This document shows positions 53,164-62,918 of a stretch of DNA of 64,000 nucleotides, piece after piece. The notes below the pieces were generated by a model, which saw only the letters and a program-made list of their open reading frames with translations, ran no database searches and was not told where the DNA came from. The stretch spans positions 5,456,001 through 5,520,000 of the forward strand of contig NZ_AP021901.1 of assembly GCF_018325905.1 (NCBI RefSeq), given 5' to 3'. The stretch comes from Pseudomonas sp. St316. GTDB taxonomy: Bacteria; Pseudomonadota; Gammaproteobacteria; Pseudomonadales; Pseudomonadaceae. The stretch's first letter is position 1; each line of letters starts with the position of its first letter. The translations under genes were made by a program, and so were the position numbers.

Positions 53164-53676
53164 TTAATTTCCTACTCGCACTAGTTTAAATACCTGATTT
53201 GTCGTTCCTCCATAGGGCCAGGCGATAATACGAGTACCATTCCCAATGTTGGAACCGCGGACATCCAGAACGCGGCCATTATGTTTACTTTTAATAACGT
53301 ACAAGCTAGAGCCCGCCGTCTCAAAATCCCAAAAATGTTGTGGCCGGAAAAGAATTGGGCGTACCCCTGCAAATACGTCAGACTCATCAGCCACAAAGAT
53401 AGATCGATCCTTTACATTGTGTTGATTTGTAATTATGTGCGCATTGTATTCAGCCTCGTATGTAATACGCCATAAATTTTGAAGAGTGTCATTGTCAGGC
53501 CATAGAGTGATTGTCCGTGGCTCGGCCATATTATTCGTATCCATTTGGATAGTACGACCGTGATTTAAGTTTGTCGCAATTCTGTAAATACCCTCTACTA
53601 TTGCATTAGGCCCCGGGTCATCGCCGTATTTCCGTTCAGAGGCTACACCTTTATCTTGAGCGGTTTTATCTCGCAT
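53164..53676 (-). CDS. Ricin-type beta-trefoil lectin domain protein
   Basis: The protein is 170 residues from the ATG at 53676, which has GGGAG with 7-nt spacing; a longer frame to 53757 is less well supported. After a polar N-terminus of about 25 residues there is a single beta-trefoil with three lobes. These begin at [38 protein letters not shown] and [20 protein letters not shown]. QxW-type lobe ends appear as LQNLWRI, HFWDF and NQVFKL. No signal peptide and no catalytic domain are present. Codon use and base composition are much richer in A and T than the neighbours, indicating horizontal acquisition. The sugar bound and the role are unknown; candidates are a toxin-like or defensive lectin. 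Confidence 0.85.
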   Translation of the reverse strand: MRDKTAQDKGVASERKYGDDPGPNAIVEGIYRIATNLNHGRTIQMDTNNMAEPRTITLWPDNDTLQNLWRITYEAEYNAHIITNQHNVKDRSIFVADESDVFAGVRPILFRPQHFWDFETAGSSLYVIKSKHNGRVLDVRGSNIGNGTRIIAWPYGGTTNQVFKLVRVGN

Positions 53677-54095
53677 GATAAATCTCCCGAGGTCGTCGCG
53701 TAGCAGGGTCAGGCCACTGAGATGCCCTGTCCCGAAGTGGCACCACGTAGTGTTCAATGCCGGGGGAAAACATACTTACAGGGCCGTTTCTGAATATTTT
53801 TACCCGTCTTGCCGAACCGGTCTACTGTCAGAACTTACAGGCCTATAGATGGATTCCAAATAATGAGATGCGCCCTTAGACACTTACTGACATCGTCAGG
53901 AGTTGGCACCCCATTTTTCCAAATCTTAGAGGCGCCAAAAGGGCGTTCGCCTCATTTGATCAGACTCCCATAAGCTGGATAAACAATTGAGGAAGCACGA
54001 ATACAGAATCTTCACTTAATAACCGTTTGGTAACCCACCGATTCGACTGAGCATGTGATCGCCCCCACTCACAGAATGCTTGTGCAACAACAGCT
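53677..54095. other. AT-rich gene-free part of the xerD island
   Basis: This 419-bp stretch between the lectin gene and the complete xerD is lower in GC than the core genome. It contains the presumed lectin promoter (53700-53800). A hairpin GAGGCG...CGCCTC near 53928-53953 could end xerD transcripts, although no T-run follows. No supported gene and no clear direct repeat of an attachment site other than the xerD duplication itself were seen. Confidence 0.55.
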
Positions 54096-54992
54096 TCAGC
54101 CACGCGGATGGTGTTTAGCGTGCATATCCTTTAGACGTGCCCGGGCCACATGGGTGTAGATCTGGGTGGTGGACAGGTCGCTGTGACCCAGCAACATCTG
54201 CACCACCCGCAAGTCGGCGCCGTGGTTGAGCAGGTGCGTGGCGAAGGCATGGCGCAAGGTGTGGGGCGAGAGGGATTTGCTGATCCCGGCTACCTTGGCC
54301 TGGTGCTTGATGCGGTGCCAAAAGGTCTGGCGGGTCATCTGGTCGCCGTTGCGGCTCGGGAACAGCACGTCGCTGGGGCGCCCACCCAGCAATTCATGAC
54401 GAGCATCGCGCATGTAGCGCTCGACCCAGACAATCGCCTCCTCCCCCATCGGCACCAGGCGCTCCTTGCTGCCCTTGCCCATCACCCGCAGTACGCCCTG
54501 GCGCAAGTTGACCTGCTCCAGCGTCAAGCTGATTAACTCGGTGACACGCAGGCCGCAGGCATACAGGACTTCCAGCATGGCCCGGTCGCGCTGACCGATG
54601 GCTTCGCTGAGGTCAGGCGCCGCCAGCAACGCCTCCACATCGGCTTCCGACAGGGACTTGGGCAATGGACGCCCCAATTGCGGCATTTCCACACGCAAGG
54701 TCGGGTCCACCGCAATCAATTTTTCCCGCAGCAAATAGCGATAAAACCCACGCAAACCAGAAAGAAATCGCGCGGTCGAGCGCGGTTTGTAGTTCTGCTC
54801 CAGGCGCCACGCCAAGTGATCGAGGATCAACTCCCGCCCGGCATTGATCAGTTCCAGGTGGTTTTCCTGCAACCAGCCGTTGAACAGCGCCAGGTCGCTG
54901 CGGTAGGCATCGCGGGTGTTATCGGACAACCCCTTCTCCAGCCAAAGGGCGTCGAGAAACTGGTCTATCAGCGGATGATCGATGGCGGGCAT
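54096..54992 (-). CDS. xerD: Site-specific tyrosine recombinase XerD
   Basis: The protein is 298 residues from the ATG at 54992, the same length as E. coli XerD. With XerC it resolves chromosome dimers at dif. The core-binding N-terminal domain (residues 1-110) is followed by the catalytic domain. Its residues are Arg149 (CGLRVTEL), Lys173 (GKGSKER), His244/Arg247 (HTLRHAF), His270 (LLGHSDL) and the nucleophile Tyr279 (TQIYTHV). It appears fully functional. Its last codons are more AT-rich than those of the remnant copy at 52844-53035, as if the 3' end had been replaced by incoming DNA. Confidence 0.97.
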   Translation of the reverse strand: MPAIDHPLIDQFLDALWLEKGLSDNTRDAYRSDLALFNGWLQENHLELINAGRELILDHLAWRLEQNYKPRSTARFLSGLRGFYRYLLREKLIAVDPTLRVEMPQLGRPLPKSLSEADVEALLAAPDLSEAIGQRDRAMLEVLYACGLRVTELISLTLEQVNLRQGVLRVMGKGSKERLVPMGEEAIVWVERYMRDARHELLGGRPSDVLFPSRNGDQMTRQTFWHRIKHQAKVAGISKSLSPHTLRHAFATHLLNHGADLRVVQMLLGHSDLSTTQIYTHVARARLKDMHAKHHPRG

Positions 54993-55078
54993 AAGAACTC
55001 TTGAGGGATGCGGGCACACACAGCATCAAAATGGCAAATGAAGCCATGCAGGGTGCTCAAAGCGCAAATCGCAGGCAA

Positions 55079-55108
55079 CAAAAAAGCAGCCCGAAGGCTG
55101 CTTTTTTT
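55079..55108 (-). terminator. Rho-independent terminator of the rpsP-rimM-trmD-rplS operon
   Basis: AAAAAGCAGCC and GGCTGCTTTTT form an 11-bp stem with a four-base CGAA loop, flanked by runs of A and T. It begins about 17 bp past the rplS stop. Confidence 0.95.
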
Positions 55109-55124
55109 GCATCGGAAGCTGGAC

Positions 55125-55475
55125 TTAAGCCAGTTTTTCCTTGATGCGAGCTGCTTTACCCGACAGGTCACGCAGGTAGTACAGCTTGGCTTTACGCACG
55201 TCACCGCGACGTTTCACAGCCATGCTGTCGATTTGCGGGCTGTAGGTCTGGAAAGTACGTTCTACGCCGACACCGTTGGAGATTTTACGAACGGTGAATG
55301 CACTGTTCACGCCACGGTTACGCTTGGCGATAACGACGCCTTCGAACGCTTGCAGACGGGAACGGTCGCCTTCCTTCACTTTCACCTGAACGACAATGGT
55401 GTCGCCTGGGGCAAAGGTAGGGATTTCTTTGGTCATCTGCTCTGCTTCGAGTGCAAGGATGATTTTGTTAGTCAT
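55125..55475 (-). CDS. rplS: 50S ribosomal protein L19
   Basis: This 116-residue protein is located at the 30S-50S subunit interface. Typical sequence includes [60 protein letters not shown] and [20 protein letters not shown]. Length matches E. coli L19 (115). It is the last gene of the S16 operon, 45 bp after trmD, and is followed by a strong terminator. Confidence 0.98.
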
Positions 55476-55520
55476 GCTGTGCTCCTAAGGCAAGTCGTCG
55501 GACTCACCATCGATACGTTG

Positions 55521-56273
55521 TTAACTATCGTCCCGCTCGCGGATGTATTCCTCGAGCAGCTTCTTCTCTTCTCCAGAAAGCGAGCGGCTTTCCAGAAGAT
55601 CGGCGCGTCGTTCATAGGTCCGACCAAGGGACTGCTGTAAACGCCAACGCCGGATGTGCGCGTGGTTGCCACTTAGCAACACGTCGGGAACACGCTGATC
55701 CGCATACACCTCCGGTCGGGTGTAGTGCGGGCAATCCAGCAGACCATCCGTAAAGGAATCTTCCTCAGCGGAATCTGCATGCCCTAAAGCTCCAGGCAGC
55801 AGTCGTGTAACCGCATCGATCAGGACCATCGCCGGCAGCTCGCCGCCAGACAGTACATAGTCGCCAATCGACCACTCTTCATCGACATGAGCTTCAATGA
55901 AACGCTCGTCAATGCCTTCATAACGGCCGGCAATCAGGATCAATGCATCCAAATTCGCCAGCTCGCGTACCGCCGACTGAGTCAGCTGGCGGCCTTGGGG
56001 CGACAGGTAGATCACCTTCGCACCCTCCCCGGCTGCCGTCCTGGCCTGAACCAGCGCATCTTCCAGGGGCTTGATCTTCATCACCATGCCCGGACCACCG
56101 CCAAACGGGCGATCGTCCACAGTGTGATGTCGATCCGTGGTGTAGTCCCGCGGATTCCAACAGGTGAGCTGCAACAGCTCCTGTTTCACCGCGCGGCTGG
56201 TTATGCCGTACTCGCTGATGGCGGAAAACATCTCGGGAAACAATGTGATGACTTCAACGCGCAAATTAGCCAC
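55521..56273 (-). CDS. trmD: tRNA (guanine-N1)-methyltransferase TrmD
   Basis: The protein is 250 residues from the GTG at 56273, two bases past the rimM stop; the upstream extension of the frame lies within rimM. TrmD makes m1G37 and so protects the reading frame. The SPOUT trefoil-knot region is present: [40 protein letters not shown] and [20 protein letters not shown]. Length agrees with E. coli TrmD (255). It is tightly packed between rimM and rplS. Confidence 0.97.
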   Translation of the reverse strand: MANLRVEVITLFPEMFSAISEYGITSRAVKQELLQLTCWNPRDYTTDRHHTVDDRPFGGGPGMVMKIKPLEDALVQARTAAGEGAKVIYLSPQGRQLTQSAVRELANLDALILIAGRYEGIDERFIEAHVDEEWSIGDYVLSGGELPAMVLIDAVTRLLPGALGHADSAEEDSFTDGLLDCPHYTRPEVYADQRVPDVLLSGNHAHIRRWRLQQSLGRTYERRADLLESRSLSGEEKKLLEEYIRERDDS

Positions 56274-56275
56274 GT

Positions 56276-56812
56276 TTAGAAATCCGCATCCCATTCCACC
56301 TTCATCTCGCCTGCGGCAAGGTCGACGGCCAACACGCATTGCTCGGTATAGGGCAACAGGCGTTCGCGATCATCCAGGCTGCCGACGCAAGGCTTGACCA
56401 CCATGACATCGTTCGAACCGGTCTCGAGCAGGTGATCGATTTTCCCGAGCAATTGCCCGAGTTGGTCGATGACCTTCAGACCCACCAGCTGGTACCAGTA
56501 GTACTCGCCGTCGGTCAGTTCAGGGAACAGGTTGCGCGGCACGCAGATCTCATAACCGGCCAGAAGACGCGCTTCTTCACGATCATCGAGATCCTTGAGC
56601 TTCGCGACCAGGAACTTGTCGTTCCCGCGTCCGCTGACCAGCTCCACCTGTTTCACGCTACCTTCGCGCTTGAGCGTCCAGGTTTTGTAGTCCAACAGGT
56701 TCTTGATCGGATCAGTAAAGGAATACACCTTCACTTCGCCGCGAACGCCATGTACAGAGTAGATCTTGCCGACAACGATCAAATCATCAGCATCTTTTGG
56801 CGTCGCGTTCAT
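56276..56812 (-). CDS. rimM: Ribosome maturation factor RimM
   Basis: This 178-residue protein helps assemble the 30S head around S19. The N-terminal RimM domain ([20 protein letters not shown]) is followed by the C-terminal PRC-barrel ([40 protein letters not shown]). The YYW signature is present. It lies 5 bp after rpsP. Confidence 0.97.
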   Translation of the reverse strand: MNATPKDADDLIVVGKIYSVHGVRGEVKVYSFTDPIKNLLDYKTWTLKREGSVKQVELVSGRGNDKFLVAKLKDLDDREEARLLAGYEICVPRNLFPELTDGEYYWYQLVGLKVIDQLGQLLGKIDHLLETGSNDVMVVKPCVGSLDDRERLLPYTEQCVLAVDLAAGEMKVEWDADF

Positions 56813-56817
56813 ATTGC

Positions 56818-57069
56818 TCAGGCCGCAGCCTTAGCCGATTCCTTCAACAACTGAGCAACGCGCTCAGAAGGTTGTGCACCAACGCTCAGCCAGTAGGCTA
56901 CGCGCTCTTGGTTCACGGACAGACGAACTTCCTGACCACGGGCAACAGGGTTGAAGAAACCAACCTGCTCCTTGTGGGAACCGTCACGCGGGTTGCGGCT
57001 GTCGGTTACGGTCAGGTGGTAAAACGGGCGCTTTTTGGAGCCGCCAAGGGCAAGACGGATTGTTAGCAT
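56818..57069 (-). CDS. rpsP: 30S ribosomal protein S16
   Basis: This 83-residue protein begins [20 protein letters not shown] and includes [20 protein letters not shown] and [20 protein letters not shown]. It is the normal length for S16 (82-83). It is the first gene of rpsP-rimM-trmD-rplS, with a sigma-70-type promoter upstream. Confidence 0.98.
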   Translation of the reverse strand: MLTIRLALGGSKKRPFYHLTVTDSRNPRDGSHKEQVGFFNPVARGQEVRLSVNQERVAYWLSVGAQPSERVAQLLKESAKAAA

Positions 57070-57141
57070 GTGAACATCGTTCCTGTAGTCGGTGCTGCAA
57101 ATCTAAATGCACAGCGGGCATAGGTGCCCGAAAGGCCGCAT

Positions 57142-57169
57142 ATTCTAAGGAATATCCGGACTTTTGCAA
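57142..57169 (-). promoter_or_regulatory. Sigma-70 promoter of the rpsP operon
   Basis: On the minus strand TTGCAA (57164-57169) and TAGAAT (57142-57147) are spaced by 16 bp. They are about 75 bp upstream of the rpsP ATG. Match to the consensus is good at both boxes. Confidence 0.7.
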
Positions 57170-57269
57170 ATGTCTTTTTCCGGCGCCTGGCGCCATGCGA
57201 TCAAGATTTGCCATAGAGCCGTCATGAAAAACGGCAAGTCAGCTCCCGCGTACTGCGGGTTTGCTGGTG

Positions 57270-57295
57270 ATCCCCGCATCCGTGCGGGGCAACGC
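57270..57295 (-). terminator. Possible terminator hairpin downstream of ffh
   Basis: CCCCGCA and TGCGGGG form a 7-bp stem with a TCCG loop, about 25 bp past the ffh stop. No strong T-run follows on the minus strand, so efficiency is uncertain. Confidence 0.4.
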
Positions 57296-57320
57296 CGACA
57301 TGACAGCCGGCGCAGATTCT

Positions 57321-58697
<1,377 letters not shown>

Positions 58698-58903
58698 GCG
58701 CGATCCTTTCAGGCCCAGATGAGACCGGGATAATGGCGGCCCAGACCGTGAAAAATGTGCTCGGCGAGCCTGCGGCGTGGGCAGGTCGCGGATTATAGCG
58801 AAGAAGCGGGCGACGTACACCTTACTGTCAGTTGCGGTGGTCTTTCGTGCGGAGGGGGTTCTATGCCAAACTCAGCGTCTTTCGGGCTTGCCTAACAGGA
58901 TTT

Positions 58904-59716
58904 ATGCTCCCCTTGTCACCCAGCTTGCTTGCCACGCTCGCCGCCGCTTGCCTTTATGCCGCTGCGACCCTCTATCAAGGCACCCGCCTGGCCACAGGCG
59001 CCAAGGCGAACAAACGCCTGCTGGTCACGCTTGGCGTGCTGGCGGTGCTCGGCCACGCGGCCAGCCTTTATACCCACTTGATGACGCCGATCGGCCTGGG
59101 CCTGGACTTTTTCAACGCCGCCAGCCTGATCGCCGTCGCCGTGATCGCCCTGACGCTGCTGGCCTGCTCGCGCATCCCGGTGGAAAACCTGCTGGTGCTG
59201 CTATTCCCGCTGGGGCTGGCCACGGTGCTGCTGGCGCAGTTCGCGCCGTCGGGCACGGTGCAGATCATCGACGAAGAGCCAGGCATCCTTGCCCACATCC
59301 TGCTGTCGATCCTGGCCTACGGCCTGTTCACCATCGCGGTGTTCCAGGCCTTGCTGCTACTGGTGCAAGACCACCAGCTCAAAAACAAGCACCCGTCCGG
59401 GCTGATCCGCAACTTCCCGCCACTGCAGACCATGGAGAGCCTGCTGTTCGGCTTCCTCTGGGCCGGCTGGAGCCTGCTGTCGCTGTCGCTGATCTCCGGC
59501 TGGCTGTTCGTCGAGAACCTGTTCGCCCAGCACCTGGTGCACAAGACCCTGCTGGCCTGCCTGGCATGGATAGTCTTCAGCGTGCTGCTGTGGGGCCGCA
59601 ACCGCCTCGGCTGGCGCGGGCACAAGGCGATTCGCTGGACCCTGGCCGGTTTCTGCCTGCTGATGCTCGCGTACTTCGGCAGCAAGCTGGTCCGCGAATA
59701 CATCCTGCATGTGTGA
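58904..59716 (+). CDS. Cytochrome c assembly (CcsA/YpjD) family inner-membrane protein
   Basis: The protein is 270 residues from the ATG at 58904. It is an integral membrane protein with about eight spans of the CcsA/CcmC/HemX superfamily. Segments include LLATLAAACLYAAATLYQGT, HAASLYTHLMTPIGLGLDFF, HILLSILAYGLFTIAVFQAL and GWSLLSLSLISGWLFVENLF. Conserved His residues in the spans could hold heme. This YpjD-type member is distinct from the ccm operon proteins. Its role is unproven. The CNNM-type gene starts 12 bp later, suggesting an operon. Confidence 0.88.
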   Translation: MLPLSPSLLATLAAACLYAAATLYQGTRLATGAKANKRLLVTLGVLAVLGHAASLYTHLMTPIGLGLDFFNAASLIAVAVIALTLLACSRIPVENLLVLLFPLGLATVLLAQFAPSGTVQIIDEEPGILAHILLSILAYGLFTIAVFQALLLLVQDHQLKNKHPSGLIRNFPPLQTMESLLFGFLWAGWSLLSLSLISGWLFVENLFAQHLVHKTLLACLAWIVFSVLLWGRNRLGWRGHKAIRWTLAGFCLLMLAYFGSKLVREYILHV

Positions 59717-59728
59717 CGGACGGCCCTG

Positions 59729-60970
59729 ATGGATACGTTGCCCGTGGCGCCGCTGTTTGCCGTGCTGGTGGTGCTGATCCTCTGGTCGGCCCTGTTCACC
59801 GCTATCGAAGCCGCCCAGCAACACCTGCTGGCCCAGCGTACAGCCTCACGCGCCAGTGACAAACCGCTGGCCGCGCTGACATTCCCGCTGGCCAGCCTGA
59901 TCCTGTGCAATACCCTCTGCCGCACCCTGGCCGTGGTCATCGGCACATTGCTGGCGATTTTTACCTGGCTGGAAAACGGCCCCTGGGTGGCCTGGCTCGG
60001 CATCAGCGCCGCCCTGCTGGTGTTTGCCGATTACCTGCCGCGCACCTTGGCCACCCGCCAGCCCGAAGCGGTGCTGGCACTGGGCAACACCTTGCTTGGC
60101 ATACCGTTGAAGATCCTCTATCCATTTGCCTGGCTGTTGAATGGTGCTAGCCAATTGTTGCTGCGTCCATTTGCGCGCAAGACCGGCATGGTGCAGCAGA
60201 GCGACGACGAGATGCCCACGCCACCGCGCAGCGAGCATGAATCGGAGCACAATAGCGGCCGGCTGCACCCGATTTCCGGCATCCACGCCCTGGACAACAT
60301 CACCGTCAACGATATCCTCGTGCCCCGCAGCGAGGTGGATGGGATCAACCTCGACGACCCCATCGGCGAAATCATTGAACAGCTGCGCCTGAACCGTCGC
60401 ACCCGCCTGCCGGTGTTCCACAGCGACATCAACCAGGTCGAGGCGGTGCTCAACACGCGCCAGATCCGACATCTGCTGGCAGATGCGAGCCTGACCCAGG
60501 AAGCACTCCTGGCCGCCTCCCACGAGCCTTACTTCGTCCCTGAAAGCACGCCACTGCAACTGCAATTGCTGAATTTCCACAAGCAGCAGCGGCGCCTGGG
60601 CATGGTGGTGGACGAGTACGGCGAAGTGCTGGGCATCGTCACCCTGGAAGACATCCTGGAAGAAATCGTCGGCGAATTCGAAAGCGAGCACAGCCTCGAC
60701 AACCCCCACGTTCAGCCCCAGCCCGATGGTCGCCTGATGATCGATGGCGCGGCGTCGATCCGCGAATTGAACAGGACCCTGGGCTGGCATCTGCCTTGCG
60801 ACGGCCCCAAGACCCTCAACGGGCTGGTGACCGAAGCCCTGGAAACCATCCCCGAAAGCCCGGTGTGCCTGAAGATCGGCCGTTATCGGCTGGAAATCAT
60901 CGAGACCGTGGACAACCGCGTCAGCCAGGTGCTGGCGTGGCATAACAGTTCGGTGCCCACGGCTTCCTGA
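59729..60970 (+). CDS. CNNM/CorC (HlyC) family transporter-like protein
   Basis: This 413-residue protein has an N-terminal DUF21 membrane domain with three or four spans (LFAVLVVLILWSALFTAIEA, WVAWLGISAALLVFADYLPR). A CBS-pair region follows at about 180-310 (ITVNDILVPRSEVDGINLDD, RRTRLPVFHSDINQVEAVLN, GMVVDEYGEVLGIVTLEDIL). A C-terminal CorC_HlyC domain begins near residue 325 (PDGRLMIDGAASIRELNRTL). Family members take part in magnesium or cobalt homeostasis. It probably shares a transcript with the CcsA-like gene upstream. Confidence 0.92.
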   Translation: MDTLPVAPLFAVLVVLILWSALFTAIEAAQQHLLAQRTASRASDKPLAALTFPLASLILCNTLCRTLAVVIGTLLAIFTWLENGPWVAWLGISAALLVFADYLPRTLATRQPEAVLALGNTLLGIPLKILYPFAWLLNGASQLLLRPFARKTGMVQQSDDEMPTPPRSEHESEHNSGRLHPISGIHALDNITVNDILVPRSEVDGINLDDPIGEIIEQLRLNRRTRLPVFHSDINQVEAVLNTRQIRHLLADASLTQEALLAASHEPYFVPESTPLQLQLLNFHKQQRRLGMVVDEYGEVLGIVTLEDILEEIVGEFESEHSLDNPHVQPQPDGRLMIDGAASIRELNRTLGWHLPCDGPKTLNGLVTEALETIPESPVCLKIGRYRLEIIETVDNRVSQVLAWHNSSVPTAS

Positions 60971-61010
60971 CATCCCTGGTCAAGGGAGCTTGCTCTCGCT
61001 GAACAACGCT

Positions 61011-61116
61011 GTGTAGGAGCTGCCGAAGGCTGCGATCTCTTGATCTTGATCTTTCACTTGCGATTCAATTGCCTGGAACAAGATCGCAGCCTCGTTGCAC
61101 TCGACAGCTCCTACAC
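61011..61116. repeat. REP pair (BIME), class 2
   Basis: GTGTAGGAGCTGCCGAAGGCTGCGATCTC faces AAGATCGCAGCCTCGTTGCACTCGACAGCTCCTACAC. It is the same family as the repeat at 10911, with an internal TCTTGATCTTGATCTTTCACTTG. Confidence 0.87.
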
Positions 61117-61177
61117 AGCTCAACACGGCTCCTACAGCACAGTCCAGCGGGGATAGATCCCCTCGCCACAATACATA

Positions 61178-61207
61178 TTGTCGAATCGTTAGCCCCCTTC
61201 CTATACT
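61178..61207 (+). promoter_or_regulatory. Candidate sigma-70 promoter of the MFS transporter gene
   Basis: TTGTCG (61178-61183) is spaced by 18 bp from TATACT (61202-61207). A leader of roughly 180 nt would precede the start codon. This is a sequence match only. Confidence 0.45.
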
Positions 61208-61393
61208 CAAGCCGCTTATCGAACCCTGTGTCTATCCTGCACCCAGCCGGTTCCCGCCCGACCATTGGCAAAATCCGCATCAGTCCTGCGACTGTTCCTA
61301 CCCGAAACAGCGAAAGGATACCCGCCCACATCCCTGGGTGTTCGACCATAATAATTCGCTCCAACGGAGCACATGACTGTCAGGGATAACCGC

Positions 61394-62707
61394 ATGACGA
61401 CCGCTACCTGCAACGAAGCTGTGCCTGCCCAGCCGACAAATTCGGCCACCCGTGTGGCGACCGCGAGCTTTATCGGCACCGCCATCGAGTTCTACGATTT
61501 CTACGTCTACGCCACGGCGGCGGCCCTGGTGATCGGGCCGGTGTTTTTCCCACAGACCTCAGGCACGGCACAGATGCTGTCGTCCTTCCTGACGTTCGGC
61601 ATCGCCTTCCTCGCCCGACCGCTGGGCTCTGCGTTGTTCGGCCACTTCGGCGACCGGATCGGGCGCAAGTCGACGCTGGTGGCGTCCCTATTGCTGATGG
61701 GGGTGTGCACCACGCTCATCGGCGTGCTGCCCGGCTACGCCAGCATTGGCGCCTGGGCGCCGATCCTGCTGTGCGTGCTGCGTTTCGGCCAGGGCCTGGG
61801 GTTGGGCGGTGAATGGGGCGGCGCGGCGCTGCTCGCCACCGAGAACGCGCCCAAGGGCAAACGTGCCTGGTTCGGCATGTTCCCCCAGCTGGGGCCCTCC
61901 ATCGGCTTCCTGGCGGCCAACGGGCTGTTCCTGACCCTGGCCATGAGCCTGGACGATGAGCAATTTCGCGCCTGGGGCTGGCGGATTCCGTTCCTGCTCA
62001 GTGCCGTGCTGGTGATCGTCGGCCTCTATGTACGGCTCAAGCTCCACGAAACCCCGGTGTTCGCCAATGCCATGGCCCGCCAGGAGCGGGTAAAGGTGCC
62101 ATTGGTGGAGCTGTTCAGCCAGTACTGGGCGCCAACCTTGCTGGGCGCGGCGGCGATGGTGGTGTGTTACGCGCTGTTCTATATCTCGACGGTGTTTTCC
62201 CTGAGCTACGGCGTGTCCACCCTCGGCTACAGCCGCGAGACTTTCCTGGGCCTGCTGTGCTTTGCCGTGCTGTTCATGGCCGCCGCCACGCCCCTGTCGG
62301 CCTGGGCCAGCGACCGCTACGGGCGCAGGCCGGTGCTGATCAGCGGCGGCGTATTGGCGATTGCCTCGGGTTTCCTCATGGAACCCTTGCTGACCCACGG
62401 CTCGACCGGCGGCGTGGCGCTGTTCCTGTGCATCGAGCTGTTCCTGATGGGCGTGACCTTCGCCCCCATGGGCGCCTTGCTGCCAGAACTGTTTCCCACC
62501 CACGTGCGCTACACCGGCGCGTCGGCCGCCTACAACCTGGGTGGCATCGTCGGCGCCTCGGCCGCACCGTTCTTCGCCCAGAAGCTGGTGGCGATGGGCG
62601 GTTTGAGCTACGTCGGGGGCTACGTTTCAGCGGCCGCACTGCTCAGCGTAATCGCCGTGCTGTGCTTGAAGGAGACGCGCCACAACGACTTGAACCGGGT
62701 CGCCTGA
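61394..62707 (+). CDS. MFS transporter, metabolite:H+ symporter (MHS/ShiA-ProP) family
   Basis: The protein is 437 residues from the ATG at 61394, with AGGGA 7 nt upstream; an alternative ATG at 61373 has poorer spacing. It has twelve predicted membrane spans. The MHS signatures are TASFIGTAIEFYDFYVYATA, the loop GHFGDRIGRKSTL between spans 2 and 3, and GLGLGGEWGGAALLATENAP. ASDRYGRRPVLISGG lies between spans 8 and 9. Members import organic acids, shikimate, betaine or similar solutes with protons. The substrate cannot be named. Confidence 0.92.
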   Translation: MTTATCNEAVPAQPTNSATRVATASFIGTAIEFYDFYVYATAAALVIGPVFFPQTSGTAQMLSSFLTFGIAFLARPLGSALFGHFGDRIGRKSTLVASLLLMGVCTTLIGVLPGYASIGAWAPILLCVLRFGQGLGLGGEWGGAALLATENAPKGKRAWFGMFPQLGPSIGFLAANGLFLTLAMSLDDEQFRAWGWRIPFLLSAVLVIVGLYVRLKLHETPVFANAMARQERVKVPLVELFSQYWAPTLLGAAAMVVCYALFYISTVFSLSYGVSTLGYSRETFLGLLCFAVLFMAAATPLSAWASDRYGRRPVLISGGVLAIASGFLMEPLLTHGSTGGVALFLCIELFLMGVTFAPMGALLPELFPTHVRYTGASAAYNLGGIVGASAAPFFAQKLVAMGGLSYVGGYVSAAALLSVIAVLCLKETRHNDLNRVA

Positions 62708-62716
62708 CGCGCCTCC

Positions 62717-62814
62717 CGTAAGAGCTGCCGCAGGCTGCGATCTTTTGATCTTTCACTTGGAGACTCAAGCGTCAGAGGAAAGATCGCAGCCCTCGCTTCA
62801 CTCGGCCGCTCCTG
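62717..62814. repeat. REP pair (BIME), class 2, diverged
   Basis: CGTAAGAGCTGCCGCAGGCTGCGATCTTTTGATC faces AAAGATCGCAGCCCTCGCTTCACTCGGCCGCTCCTGCGG. The outer arms are more degraded than in the other two class 2 pairs. It lies between the MFS gene and lon. Confidence 0.82.
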
Positions 62815-62918
62815 CGGGGCAAAACCGGCCAATGAAATAACCGCTAACAATCACCCGCCATTGAAACCACCCCCCACCTGCCCCATCTAAGACCCATACT
62901 CCATTGCGCAGGTGCCCC

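Larger units (their letters stand above)
60971..61393. other. Intergenic region with class 2 REP pair and MFS promoter
   Basis: This 423-bp gap contains a class 2 REP pair at 61011-61116 and a promoter-like pair at 61178-61207. The short frames crossing it are repeat-derived. Confidence 0.6.
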
